Position numbers and translations under genes: made by a program
The notes under the pieces: generated by a model
Databases searched by the model: none
Told to the model about the DNA's origin: nothing
What the model saw: the letters and a program-made list of their open reading frames with translations, nothing else
Shown: piece after piece, positions 14,781 to 23,648 of the stretch
How the letters are laid out: every line of letters starts with the position of its first letter
Numbering within the stretch: position 1 is the first letter of the stretch
Assembly (NCBI RefSeq): GCF_900115115.1
Contig: NZ_FOVI01000021.1
Location: 1 to 54,492, forward strand
Origin: Paenimyroides ummariense
GTDB lineage: Bacteria; Bacteroidota; Bacteroidia; Flavobacteriales; Flavobacteriaceae
Direction of reading: 5' to 3'
DNA: 54,492 bases

Positions 14781-15266
14781 GTGTTTTCATATCTGCAATT
14801 TTTAGTAAAATCTACCAATCAGCATGGGGTTCATTCTCCTTTTGTCTATAACTATATTACTAAAGGATTGTACAATGCAAAAAAAAATCTGCAAGTATCA
14901 AACAAAACAAATCAATGGTTACTACACTCAATACAATACTTTCAACCAAATGCTGTTTATATTTCAGATAATGCATTGTTAGATGGTATCAAAGATGTAT
15001 CAGTAGAAACAACTGTTGCCTTATCAAACGCAGATTTAATTTTAGATCACTACACATTAGAAAATCACGCACGAATAGTTCAAACAATAAACAGCATGAA
15101 CAATTCACAACTTTTATTGATTGCTTCGTACAAAAAATATCCTAAATCTTTTTTTAATGAATTAAGAAAGAATCCTGAAATTACATTGGTTGTCGATTTT
15201 TACTATGGTTGTTTAATATCAAAACGTACCGAACAGCCAAAACAAAACTTCTTTATACGCTATTAA
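14781..15266 (+). CDS. Hypothetical flavobacterial protein, SAM-methyltransferase-like N-terminus
   Basis: This 161-residue protein, with a GTG start at 14781, begins FLVKSTNQHGVHSPFVYNYI. That motif opens a family of flavobacterial proteins usually annotated as class I SAM-dependent methyltransferases. Here the Gly-rich SAM-binding loop is absent and the protein is short, so it may be a degenerate or non-enzymatic relative. The segment ADLILDHYTLENHARIVQTI fits the later Rossmann-like strands. Its stop overlaps the stop of the convergent doxX-like gene by 4 bases. Confidence 0.65.
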   Translation: MFSYLQFLVKSTNQHGVHSPFVYNYITKGLYNAKKNLQVSNKTNQWLLHSIQYFQPNAVYISDNALLDGIKDVSVETTVALSNADLILDHYTLENHARIVQTINSMNNSQLLLIASYKKYPKSFFNELRKNPEITLVVDFYYGCLISKRTEQPKQNFFIRY

Positions 15267-15679
15267 AAGTAGGTTCGTTTATTCATACGTGCATCAATAC
15301 TGTTATCGCCCGGACCAACAATAAGCAAAAACACAAAACCAATCAAATATAAAAAGCCTAATTCGGCATCACCAAAAATCTGCCATCCGTGAGTGCCTAT
15401 AGCTACCAACATGGTTACTATTAACGGAATTAAAGCAACGCGGGTATATAAGCCAAATATTAGTAATATCGAACATAAAATCTCTACAGTAATTGCTAAA
15501 ATTAAAGATATTTGCGAACCTAAACCTAAAAAATCATAAAACTGCGTCTTTAATACTTCTAAATTAACAATCTTAATCCATCCGTGGTTTGCAATCATCA
15601 ATCCGCCTAAACATAAACGAAACAACAACAGCCCAAAACTTAAGGTTTTAGGTGATATTTTCGTAGTACTTAATTTCAT
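15263..15679 (-). CDS. DoxX family membrane protein
   Basis: This 138-residue protein has four hydrophobic segments (about 15-32, 51-74, 79-98 and 106-124). The FRLCLGGLMIANHGWIKI start and the ILCSILLIFGLYTRVALIPL segment match the DoxX family. The family is linked to redox or quinone chemistry in the inner membrane, without a firm general function. It is monocistronic and convergent with the preceding gene, overlapping by 4 bases. Confidence 0.88.
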   Translation of the reverse strand: MKLSTTKISPKTLSFGLLLFRLCLGGLMIANHGWIKIVNLEVLKTQFYDFLGLGSQISLILAITVEILCSILLIFGLYTRVALIPLIVTMLVAIGTHGWQIFGDAELGFLYLIGFVFLLIVGPGDNSIDARMNKRTYF

Positions 15680-15776
15680 AATTTATCTTTTCTTTTTAAT
15701 AACAATTACCAATTTAGCTAATTAATATTAAACGCACAACTTATTTTTTTAGTGTATATTTACGGAAACATTATTT

Positions 15777-16349
15777 ATGAAGGTTTATACTAAAACAGGC
15801 GATAAAGGTACCACCGCATTATTTGGAGGATCGCGCGTACCAAAATATCATATTCGTATTGAAAGCTACGGAACGGTAGACGAGTTGAATTCGTACATTG
15901 GTTTAATTCGCGACCAGGAAATCAATACTATATATAAAGATCAATTAATTCGTATTCAGGACAGATTGTTCACTTTAGGTGCCATTTTGGCTACCGATCC
16001 TGAAAAAGCAATTTTAAAAAACGGTAAAGAACGATTGAATATCCCTAAAATTACCGAAGAAGATGTTGCCTTTTTAGAGAAAGCTATTGATGAAATGGAA
16101 ACAAATCTGCCGCAAATGACGCATTTTGTTTTGCCTGGCGGACATACAACCGTGTCATATTGTCATATTGCACGCTGTGTTTGTCGTAGAGCTGAGCGCT
16201 TATCTACCCATTTAAATGACATAGAACCTACCGATGAAATGGTTTTGAAGTATTTAAACCGACTTTCTGACTATTTATTTGTGTTGGCACGAAAGTTGAC
16301 TTTTGATTTGAACGCCGAAGAGGTAAAATGGATACCCGAAAAACAATAA
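15777..16349 (+). CDS. Cob(I)yrinic acid a,c-diamide adenosyltransferase (PduO type)
   Basis: This 190-residue enzyme transfers the adenosyl group of ATP to cob(I)alamin to make adenosylcobalamin. The ATP-binding N-terminus MKVYTKTGDKGTTALFGG is intact. The family segments SYGTVDELNSYIG, RCVCRRAERL and YLNRLSDYLFVLAR follow in order. It is of normal length for PduO-type enzymes. It stands alone, divergent from doxX, with about 100 bases upstream. In this organism it probably serves cobalamin salvage, because no other cobalamin gene is nearby. Confidence 0.95.
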   Translation: MKVYTKTGDKGTTALFGGSRVPKYHIRIESYGTVDELNSYIGLIRDQEINTIYKDQLIRIQDRLFTLGAILATDPEKAILKNGKERLNIPKITEEDVAFLEKAIDEMETNLPQMTHFVLPGGHTTVSYCHIARCVCRRAERLSTHLNDIEPTDEMVLKYLNRLSDYLFVLARKLTFDLNAEEVKWIPEKQ

Positions 16350-16406
16350 TAAGGTATCTTAACATAACAAACGTTCTTTATTTAGAAAGATTTAATGAAA
16401 AAAAAA

Positions 16407-16436
16407 TTGCTTTTTTCATTATAAAATTTATTTTTG
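16407..16436 (+). promoter_or_regulatory. Promoter of the DUF2795 gene
   Basis: TTG at 16407-16409, then 19 bases, then TATTTTTG at 16429-16436: a consensus Bacteroidota promoter with the -7 element 25 bases before the ATG. Confidence 0.65.
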
Positions 16437-16461
16437 CACATAATTACTAAAAATATCAAAG

Positions 16462-16683
16462 ATGTATTGGACATTAGAATTAGCATCGTATTTAAGTGAT
16501 GCCCCATGGCCAGCTACCAAAGATGAGCTTATAGATTACGCCATCAGAACTGGTGCACCTTTAGAAGTTGTAGAAAACTTACAATCGATCGAAGATGAAG
16601 GTGAGATCTATGAATCAATGGAAGAAATTTGGCCAGATTATCCTTCAGATGAAGACTATCTTTGGAACGAGGATGAATATTAG
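16462..16683 (+). CDS. DUF2795 domain protein
   Basis: This 73-residue acidic protein begins MYWTLELASYLSDAPWPATK and continues with DELIDYAIRTGAPLEVVENL, the DUF2795 signature. The last 25 residues are almost all acidic or aromatic. It is a very widely conserved small protein in Flavobacteria with no known function. It has its own promoter and terminator and is therefore probably monocistronic. Confidence 0.9.
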   Translation: MYWTLELASYLSDAPWPATKDELIDYAIRTGAPLEVVENLQSIEDEGEIYESMEEIWPDYPSDEDYLWNEDEY

Positions 16684-16699
16684 AAATACATAGCAAAAA

Positions 16700-16728
16700 A
16701 AGTCTCGGTTAACAAGAGGCTTTTTTTT
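16700..16728 (+). terminator. Terminator after the DUF2795 gene
   Basis: AAGTCTC (16700-16706) pairs with GAGGCTT (16716-16722), with one G-U pair, followed by a run of T. Confidence 0.75.
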
Positions 16729-16772
16729 GTAACCACATATCACGGAATATTAATTTAAAATCAAACTTATTT

Positions 16773-19700
16773 ATGAGTATCATAAATAGTATCTTAAAGG
16801 CGTTTGTGGGCGATAAATCACAGAAAGACGTAAAGTCCATCCGCCCTATTGTAGATAAAATCAACCAGTATTACAGTTCATTCGAGAATTTATCGAACGA
16901 TGAGTTAAGAGAAAAAACTATTTCTTTTAAAGAAAAAATAAAGCAGGCACGTTTTGGTCAGGATTCTAAAATTGCTTCGTACCGCGAAGAATTAGAGAAA
17001 ACTACTGACATTGACAAACGCGAAACAATTTATGCTTCTATCGATACTTTAGAGAAAGAGGCTTATACCCTATCGGAAAAAGCTTTGTTCGATATTTTAC
17101 CAGAAGCTTTTGCAGTGGTTAAAGAAACCGCACGTCGTTTCACAAACAACAATGAATTGGTGGTTACTGCTACAGAACAAGACAAATTGTTTGCACAAAC
17201 TAAAGGTCACGTTCGTATCGAAGGCGATAAAGCAATCTGGTCTAACACATGGGAAGTTGCCGGCAAAATGTTAAGCTGGAACATGGTTCATTATGATGTG
17301 CAGATGATTGGTGGAACAGTAATTCACCAAGGAAAAATTGCCGAAATGCAAACGGGTGAAGGTAAAACATTGGTATCAACCTCTCCTATTTATCTTAACG
17401 CATTGGCTGGAAACGGCGTACACGTTGTAACGGTGAACGACTACCTTGCAAAACGTGACTGCCAGTGGAATGCCCCTTTGTTTGAATTCCACGGATTAAC
17501 TGTTGATTGTATCGATAATCACCAACCAAACTCATCGGGTCGTCGTGATGCGTATCAGGCAGATATTACTTACGGAACAAACAACGAATTCGGTTTTGAT
17601 TATTTGCGTGATAACATGGCACATACGCCGGAAGAATTGGTTCAACGCAAGCACAATTTCGCAATTGTAGATGAGGTGGATTCTGTTTTGGTTGATGATG
17701 CTCGTACACCATTAATTATCTCAGGTCCGGTTCCAATGGGCGATCGTCATGAATTTTTAGAATTAAAACCTAAAGTAGATTCATTGGTAGCACAACAGCG
17801 CCAGTTATCAAATCAGTTTTTAACCGAAGCCAAACGTTTAATAAAAGCGGGTGACACCAAACAAGGTGGTTTCAATTTACTAAGATCATACCGTGCATTG
17901 CCTAAAAATAAAGCGTTAATCAAGTTTTTGTCTGAAGAAGGTGTAAAACAAATTCTTCAAAAAACCGAAAATCATTTTATGCAGGACAACAACCGCGAAA
18001 TGAAAAAGGTAGACGAAGGCTTATTGTTCGTAATTAACGAAAAAAACAATCAGGTAGAATTAACAGATAACGGTATCAAAGCATTATCGCAAGGAATGGA
18101 TGAAAATTTCTTTATTCTACCAGATATCGGAACAGAAATTGCCAAAATTGAAAAATTAAACATTTCTGCAGAAGAAATGTCAGAGAAAAAAGAAATTTTA
18201 TTCCAAGATTTCGGAGTAAAATCAGAACGTATCCACACATTAACCCAGTTATTAAAAGCATACGCGTTGTTTGAAAAAGATTCGGAATACGTTGTGGTTG
18301 ATAACAAAGTAATGATTGTTGACGAGCAAACCGGTCGTATTATGGATGGTCGTCGTTATTCAGACGGATTACACCAAGCGATCGAAGCGAAAGAAAACGT
18401 AAAAATCGAAGCTGCTACCCAAACATTTGCAACCGTTACCCTACAGAATTATTTCCGTATGTACAGCAAATTGGCAGGTATGACAGGTACTGCCATTACA
18501 GAAGCAGGCGAATTTTGGGAAATTTATAAATTAGATGTTGTTGAAATTCCAACCAACCGCCCAATGGCACGCGAAGACCGTGAAGATAAAATTTATCGTT
18601 CAATCCGTGAAAAATTCAATGCGGTTATTGATGATGTTGTGGAATTATCACAAGCTGGTCGTCCGGTATTAATTGGTACAACATCGGTAGAAAACTCAGA
18701 ATTATTAAGCCGTATGTTAAAAATGCGCGGAATAAAACACAACGTTTTAAATGCAAAACTACACAAACAAGAGGCACAAATTGTAGAAGAAGCAGGAAAT
18801 CCGGGGGTTGTTACCATTGCAACAAACATGGCTGGTCGTGGTACCGATATCAAGTTAACCCAAGAAGTTAAAGATGCAGGTGGTTTGGCAATTATTGGTA
18901 CAGAACGCCACGATTCTCGTCGAGTTGACCGTCAGTTACGTGGTCGTGCAGGTCGTCAAGGAGATGTTGGGTCTTCGCAATTCTATGTTTCTTTAGAAGA
19001 TAATTTAATGCGTTTGTTTGGGTCAGAGCGTGTTGCGAAGATTATGGACGGTATGGGCTTAAAAGAAGGTGAAGTAATTCAGCACCCTTGGATGACCAAA
19101 TCGATCGAACGAGCACAAAAACGAGTAGAAGAAAACAACTTTGGTGTACGTAAACGTTTGTTGGAATATGATGATGTTATGAATGCACAACGTGAAGTTG
19201 TTTACAAACGCCGCCGTCACGCATTACACGGAGATCGTTTAAAAGTAGATATCGCCAACATGATGTTCGATTTATGTGATTATTTGGTTGAAGGAAACAA
19301 AATAGGAAACGATTTTAAAAATTTCGAATACGATTTAATTAAAATATTCGGAATGGAATCTCCTATTACAGTTGATGAATTCAACAAATTAAGTGATGCC
19401 GAACTTACAGATAAATTGTACGAAGCCGCTTATAAAAAATACGTTGCCAAATGCGATGAAAGTGCCGTTGAAGCATTTAAAGTAATTAAAAACGTACACG
19501 AAAATGGTGGTTACGAGCGTATGGTTGTTCCGTTTACCGATGGAATTAAAACCATAAACGTAGTTACCGATTTAAACAAAGCGTTTGAAACAGAAGGAAA
19601 AACGTTAATTAACGATTTCGAGAAAAACATTGTTCTTTCTATTGTTGACGAAGCTTGGAAAAAGCACTTACGCAAAATGGACGAATTAAAACAATCTGTT

Positions 19701-19895
19701 CAGTTAGCCGTACACGAACAAAAAGATCCTTTATTGGTTTATAAGTTCGAAGCTTTTAACTTGTTTAAAGATACTATGCAAAGCATTAATAAAGATGTAA
19801 TTTCGTTCTTAATGAAAGGTGACTTACCAAAACAACCTGAACAAGAACAAAACAATGAACCACAAATTAGAACAAACGGTTCGTTTACAATCTAA
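16773..19895 (+). CDS. secA: SecA preprotein translocase ATPase
   Basis: This 1040-residue motor drives protein export through SecYEG. Walker A is MQTGEGKTLVS, the DEAD-like Walker B is IVDEVDS, and the second helicase domain carries TNMAGRGTDIKL and RQLRGRAGRQGD. The preprotein cross-linking and helical scaffold regions follow. The insert between the DEAD motif and the second helicase domain is longer than in E. coli SecA, as in other Bacteroidota. The protein ends shortly after VISFLMKGDLP with a Gln/Asn-rich tail. It lacks both the Cys-rich zinc-binding C-terminus of proteobacterial SecA and the longer tail I associate with flavobacterial homologues. Confidence 0.98.
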   Translation: MSIINSILKAFVGDKSQKDVKSIRPIVDKINQYYSSFENLSNDELREKTISFKEKIKQARFGQDSKIASYREELEKTTDIDKRETIYASIDTLEKEAYTLSEKALFDILPEAFAVVKETARRFTNNNELVVTATEQDKLFAQTKGHVRIEGDKAIWSNTWEVAGKMLSWNMVHYDVQMIGGTVIHQGKIAEMQTGEGKTLVSTSPIYLNALAGNGVHVVTVNDYLAKRDCQWNAPLFEFHGLTVDCIDNHQPNSSGRRDAYQADITYGTNNEFGFDYLRDNMAHTPEELVQRKHNFAIVDEVDSVLVDDARTPLIISGPVPMGDRHEFLELKPKVDSLVAQQRQLSNQFLTEAKRLIKAGDTKQGGFNLLRSYRALPKNKALIKFLSEEGVKQILQKTENHFMQDNNREMKKVDEGLLFVINEKNNQVELTDNGIKALSQGMDENFFILPDIGTEIAKIEKLNISAEEMSEKKEILFQDFGVKSERIHTLTQLLKAYALFEKDSEYVVVDNKVMIVDEQTGRIMDGRRYSDGLHQAIEAKENVKIEAATQTFATVTLQNYFRMYSKLAGMTGTAITEAGEFWEIYKLDVVEIPTNRPMAREDREDKIYRSIREKFNAVIDDVVELSQAGRPVLIGTTSVENSELLSRMLKMRGIKHNVLNAKLHKQEAQIVEEAGNPGVVTIATNMAGRGTDIKLTQEVKDAGGLAIIGTERHDSRRVDRQLRGRAGRQGDVGSSQFYVSLEDNLMRLFGSERVAKIMDGMGLKEGEVIQHPWMTKSIERAQKRVEENNFGVRKRLLEYDDVMNAQREVVYKRRRHALHGDRLKVDIANMMFDLCDYLVEGNKIGNDFKNFEYDLIKIFGMESPITVDEFNKLSDAELTDKLYEAAYKKYVAKCDESAVEAFKVIKNVHENGGYERMVVPFTDGIKTINVVTDLNKAFETEGKTLINDFEKNIVLSIVDEAWKKHLRKMDELKQSVQLAVHEQKDPLLVYKFEAFNLFKDTMQSINKDVISFLMKGDLPKQPEQEQNNEPQIRTNGSFTI

Positions 19896-19905
19896 ATAAA
19901 AAAGT

Positions 19906-19937
19906 AAAAACTCCAACTTAACGGTTGGAGTTTTTTA
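19906..19937 (+). terminator. Terminator after secA
   Basis: CTCCAAC (19911-19917) pairs with GTTGGAG (19924-19930), flanked by A and T runs. It also works leftward and overlaps the end of the convergent gene. Confidence 0.85.
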
Positions 19938-20510
19938 ATTTAAATAAATATCACTAAACAATTTTTTATTATTAATCTCTTTAAAATAATTATCAAAAAA
20001 CAGATCTAAAATTTCTTTTCTAATTATTTCTAAATTCTCATATTTCAGTAAAACAGATGTTTGAAAAAGAAATTCATTTAGCTTTGTTTCTTCATTAATA
20101 TTATAAAATATCAATCTTCCATATTTATAATTTTCATCTTCTTTAACTACTTCTATTGCAATAGATAATTCATTAATCAGCTTAGTTTTTAAGTTTGTTT
20201 CAAGAAATTTATAGCTGTAATAGTAGCTTAAAGATTTATCATTTATAATAAGAAATTCTTTACCATAACAATTCCAAATTAAATATCTTACAGGAAAAAC
20301 TATTAATACAAATGTGAATATAATTGCAGCAGTAATAAACTCTGAATTGTTATTTTCATCTTTTGAACTACTAATTGTTAAATAAAAAATTACAATAAAA
20401 CATAACAATATAAATAAAGACAAAACCAATTTTCCAATTAGTTTTGTCTTTACAGTAAATTCTAAATACAAATTTACGCCATCATATCTTTTAGAAAAGA
20501 TGTTTTGCAT
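19935..20510 (-). CDS. Hypothetical membrane protein (191 aa)
   Basis: I recognise no named family. Two TM helices (about 27-48 and 61-80) follow a short cytoplasmic N-terminus. The C-terminal 100 residues are strand-rich (EFLIINDKSLSYYYSY...) with a final amphipathic helix, an arrangement like PH-domain-like membrane proteins. Its base composition is more AT-rich than its neighbours. It shares a terminator region with secA and lies 14 bases downstream of the SRPBCC gene on the same strand, so the two may be co-transcribed. Confidence 0.7.
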   Translation of the reverse strand: MQNIFSKRYDGVNLYLEFTVKTKLIGKLVLSLFILLCFIVIFYLTISSSKDENNNSEFITAAIIFTFVLIVFPVRYLIWNCYGKEFLIINDKSLSYYYSYKFLETNLKTKLINELSIAIEVVKEDENYKYGRLIFYNINEETKLNEFLFQTSVLLKYENLEIIRKEILDLFFDNYFKEINNKKLFSDIYLN

Positions 20511-20524
20511 TTCATATTTAATTT

Positions 20525-21577
20525 TTACCTAGTTACCGCTAAAGTATCCGTTACAGGTGTATCAATAATAGGAATTACTGTTTCGTTTACCGGAATGATA
20601 AACTCCGTAATCCATTCATTTGATTTTTGTGTGGTTAAAATCGATGTTTTATAGATTGATATCGGTTTGATATCGGCACGTTGCGTTAAATTTTTAGCTG
20701 CAATTTCTTTTTTAACTTCTGTCCAAGCTTTATCGCTGTGCATATAATCACCGGTTAAAACCGTTTTGTAGCCGTGAAAAGCTGGTAGTTTTTCGCAAAC
20801 AATGTCGCTACCTTCTGCTGTGCTGAAAAAGTTTTTAATAGGTAAGCAAACCGAATAACGCACGTTTCCTGAAAGCACATTAATATTTTCAAACACTGTA
20901 AACGGAGATCCGTAAGGTTCTAATTCAAAGTTTTTGGCAAAATTACTCATGTGTTCCATGCTCTGGAAAATTTTATCACCTAAATTTTCAATGTTCGATT
21001 CTACTGTCTGTTTTATATAGAACATCTCCGAAATCATTGTGATACCTTCATTCTTAATCGAGAATTTTTTAAGACTTTCTGTAATGTTTTTATCAATCTT
21101 GGTTAGACCTTCTTCAAAAGTTGGAGCGATCATACTTTCTGGTGTTCCCTGAAAAAATAATTTGAATTTTTCACTGAAAGATAAATTTCCTTTTACTTTC
21201 CAACCAATCGTTGTTTTTCCGTTTACTTCATCAAAATACATCTTGGTATCATAATTGTTACCCGAAATATTCATTTTTAAGAAAACGGTATCGTTAGGAA
21301 TTGATTTTGTAATAAAAGCTTCGTTTCCGTTCCATGTAACTTTTGCGTCTTTTCCTTTATAAATAGAATCTAATTTAAATGCGCTTGCGTTATCGTTCCA
21401 CGGATTCCAATCACCAAAATTCTGTAAATTATCAACATATCTAAACAATCGCTGGTTAGATAATTCTGTTTTTTTACTTACACTAAATTCATATTCACTT
21501 TTACCGGTTGCAATATAAACGGTTAAAAAAACTATTGCCAACGCAGCAATAATGAAGATGTACTTTAAAATTTTCAT
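20525..21577 (-). CDS. SRPBCC / GyrI-like two-domain membrane-anchored protein
   Basis: This 350-residue protein starts with a TM helix (about 4-22). A SRPBCC (polyketide cyclase-like) domain follows (about 27-170, with YVDNLQNFGDWNPWNDN, typical of the family). A second domain (about 180-330) resembles the GyrI/AraC effector-binding fold, including GYKTVLTGDYMHSDKAWTEV. Both folds bind small hydrophobic ligands. The last 20 residues are Thr/Pro-rich. It probably lies in one unit with the 62-residue membrane protein upstream (6-base gap). The ligand is unknown. Confidence 0.8.
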   Translation of the reverse strand: MKILKYIFIIAALAIVFLTVYIATGKSEYEFSVSKKTELSNQRLFRYVDNLQNFGDWNPWNDNASAFKLDSIYKGKDAKVTWNGNEAFITKSIPNDTVFLKMNISGNNYDTKMYFDEVNGKTTIGWKVKGNLSFSEKFKLFFQGTPESMIAPTFEEGLTKIDKNITESLKKFSIKNEGITMISEMFYIKQTVESNIENLGDKIFQSMEHMSNFAKNFELEPYGSPFTVFENINVLSGNVRYSVCLPIKNFFSTAEGSDIVCEKLPAFHGYKTVLTGDYMHSDKAWTEVKKEIAAKNLTQRADIKPISIYKTSILTTQKSNEWITEFIIPVNETVIPIIDTPVTDTLAVTR

Positions 21578-21583
21578 AGAATT

Positions 21584-21772
21584 TTAATCTTTTAAGGTGA
21601 CTTTAATTACGAACAGCAATGCTATAAACAATAAAAAAGTAAACAAAACCCATAAACTGCCTTTGTAATAAACTTTGTGCATTTTTAAATCTTTGCGATA
21701 CATAATAATCATTATTATTACAAAAACTATTACAAATAAAAGTGCAAAGATAAGCTGGCCTTGTGAAAACAT
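21584..21772 (-). CDS. Small membrane protein (62 aa)
   Basis: This 62-residue protein has two TM helices (about 7-24 and 40-57) separated by a basic loop (YRKDLKMHKVYYKG). I know it only as a conserved flavobacterial small membrane protein without assigned function. It starts the leftward unit that continues into the SRPBCC gene with a 6-base gap. Confidence 0.75.
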   Translation of the reverse strand: MFSQGQLIFALLFVIVFVIIMIIMYRKDLKMHKVYYKGSLWVLFTFLLFIALLFVIKVTLKD

Positions 21773-21804
21773 ACTTTTTTATACAAATATAACCAAATTA
21801 AGTG

Positions 21805-21833
21805 CATAAAAAAAGCTTGCAAACGCAAGCTTC
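21805..21833 (-). terminator. Terminator of ilvE
   Basis: AAGCTTGC (21813-21820) pairs with GCAAGCTT (21825-21832). On the minus strand it is followed by a T run (A run at 21808-21814 on the plus strand). Confidence 0.85.
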
Positions 21834-21837
21834 TTCA

Positions 21838-22908
21838 TTATATTTTAACAGTCCAGTTAAATGGATCGTCTGCTAATTTATTCTGTAGTTTTGTTAAAGC
21901 ATTTTTAAGCTGTAAGGCATAGGATTCTTCATCTGCCATTTCTGGTAACTGATAGTATTGATCTTTGTAAGAAAAACCTTCGATCTGGTTAACAACAGCT
22001 GCTGTTCCTGCTCCGAAAATTTCTTTCAACGTACCATTTTTAGCAGCGTTTAATATAGTGTCAACCTGTACAGATTCAATTTTAATATCGTACCCTAAAG
22101 ATTCACCCAACTGAATCAAACTTTTACGGGTAACACCGTCTAAAATACGATCCGATGTTGGCGCAGTGAACAACGTATCGTTAATTCTAAAGAAAACGTT
22201 CATTGTACCGGCTTCTTCTAAATGCGTATGGTTAGAATCTGTCCAGATTACTTGATTAAAACCTGCTTCTTGAGCTAATTTTGTAGGATAAAACTGTGCT
22301 GAATAGTTACCTGCAGCTTTTGCAGCACCAATACCGCCATTTGCGGCACGACTGTAATAATCGGCAATTTGAACTTTAATTTTACCCGCATAATAAGATT
22401 TTGCAGGTGATAAAAGAATACAGAATAAAAATTCGTTCGATGGGCTTGCAATCACACCGCTTTCAGTAGCAATCATAAACGGACGGATATATAAAGAATT
22501 TCCTAAACCTTTACGCACCCACTCTTTTTCAACTTTAATCAATTCTTTTAAACCACCAATAAAACGGGTTTCATCAATTGCTGGCATTGCCAAACGGATC
22601 GCCGATTTATTAAAACGTTCAAAATTTTGATCCGGTCTAAACATCCAAATATCGTTGTTCTCTTCTTTATAAGCTTTCATTCCTTCAAAAATTGCTTGTC
22701 CGTAATGAAAAACTCTTGCCGAAGGATCTAACGTAATTGGTGCATAAGGCTTAATTTCCAAAGTACCCCATTCACCGTTTTTATACTCACAAACTAACAT
22801 ATGGTCTGTAAACTTTTCTCCAAATTTCACATTTTCAAAATCAAAAGTATCGATTTTAGAAGCAGCTACTTTAGTTAGTTTTAAGTTGTTTAAAATGTTT
22901 GAATCCAT
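21838..22908 (-). CDS. ilvE: Branched-chain amino acid aminotransferase
   Basis: This 356-residue class IV PLP aminotransferase makes or degrades leucine, isoleucine and valine using 2-oxoglutarate/glutamate. Visible are the DPSARVFHYGQAIFEGMKAY substrate-loop region, the catalytic-lysine context GGIGAAKAAGNYS, and EAGTMNVFFRI near the cofactor phosphate. The length is that of the long BCAT (type II) form. It is monocistronic, with its own promoter and terminator. Confidence 0.96.
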   Translation of the reverse strand: MDSNILNNLKLTKVAASKIDTFDFENVKFGEKFTDHMLVCEYKNGEWGTLEIKPYAPITLDPSARVFHYGQAIFEGMKAYKEENNDIWMFRPDQNFERFNKSAIRLAMPAIDETRFIGGLKELIKVEKEWVRKGLGNSLYIRPFMIATESGVIASPSNEFLFCILLSPAKSYYAGKIKVQIADYYSRAANGGIGAAKAAGNYSAQFYPTKLAQEAGFNQVIWTDSNHTHLEEAGTMNVFFRINDTLFTAPTSDRILDGVTRKSLIQLGESLGYDIKIESVQVDTILNAAKNGTLKEIFGAGTAAVVNQIEGFSYKDQYYQLPEMADEESYALQLKNALTKLQNKLADDPFNWTVKI

Positions 22909-22953
22909 TTTTACTTTTACTATTTAAAATTTGTTATGTTGTTTTAAACTTTA

Positions 22954-22982
22954 CAAATTTAGAAAAAAAAATTCGTTACAAA
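22954..22982 (-). promoter_or_regulatory. Promoter of ilvE
   Basis: On the minus strand TTTG (plus CAAA, 22979-22982), 17 bases, then TAAATTTG (plus CAAATTTA, 22954-22961). The -7 element is 45 bases before the ATG. Confidence 0.6.
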
Positions 22983-23102
22983 TAGTTTGAATTATGTAAT
23001 TTACAACAAAAACCCATTATTACTATAAATATTTTAATTTTATTAAGTTTTGATAAATTAGCTGAAATAAAGTTAATTAGCCTGTTTTTAGTTTACTATT
23101 TT

Positions 23103-23110
23103 TATATTTG
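23103..23110 (+). promoter_or_regulatory. -7 element of the DUF4920-mnmD operon
   Basis: TATATTTG, an exact Bacteroidota -7 element, lies 19 bases before the DUF4920 ATG. No clear TTTG partner is present at the expected distance. Confidence 0.4.
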
Positions 23111-23129
23111 TAAAAATTTATTTTAAAGC

Positions 23130-23648
23130 ATGAAAAAAATAGTATTTGTTTTCGCAGCGGCATCGTTAATGATTGCCTGCAATAAGAAAGAAACCGTAAC
23201 TACAGATAAAGTTGAAAATACAACTGAAACCGCAATGAACTATCAAGTTTTTGGTGACAGTATTACTAAAGACAACGCAATTACAAAAGAGGAAATGTTG
23301 GCTAAATACGAAAGTATGAAACCAACTGATACCTTGGATGTTAAGTTTACATCTGAAATTAAAAATACCTGCAAGAAAAAAGGTTGTTGGATGACTTTAA
23401 ATTTAGCTAATGAAAAAGAAGTTTTTGTAAAGTTTAAAGATTATGCATTCTTTGTGCCTAAAGAAGGTGCAGAAAACCATACGGCAATTGTTTCTGGTAA
23501 AGCGTTTATCGAAGAAACATCGGTAGATCAGTTAAAGCACGAAGCAAAAGATGCGGGTAAAACACAAGCCGAAATCGATCAAATTACAAAGCCATCTAAA
23601 AACTATCGTTTCATGGCAGACGGTGTTTTAATTGCAGCTGCTAAATAA
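23130..23648 (+). CDS. DUF4920 lipoprotein
   Basis: This 172-residue protein has a lipoprotein signal peptide with Cys at residue 17 (SLMIAC). The DUF4920 domain has CKKKGCWM, a Cys pair that could bind metal, and a central strand pair (EVFVKFKDYAFFVPKE). The middle and C-terminal parts match the OB-like DUF4920 fold. It is the first gene of a three-gene unit; its stop TAA overlaps the next ATG by one base. Metal or redox roles are inference from the Cys pair and the CxxCH neighbour. Confidence 0.88.
   Translation: MKKIVFVFAAASLMIACNKKETVTTDKVENTTETAMNYQVFGDSITKDNAITKEEMLAKYESMKPTDTLDVKFTSEIKNTCKKKGCWMTLNLANEKEVFVKFKDYAFFVPKEGAENHTAIVSGKAFIEETSVDQLKHEAKDAGKTQAEIDQITKPSKNYRFMADGVLIAAAK

Noticed and set aside
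14781..15266. Annotation as an active SAM-dependent methyltransferase
   Set aside because: The Gly-rich SAM-binding motif is missing, so only a weak family relation is claimed.
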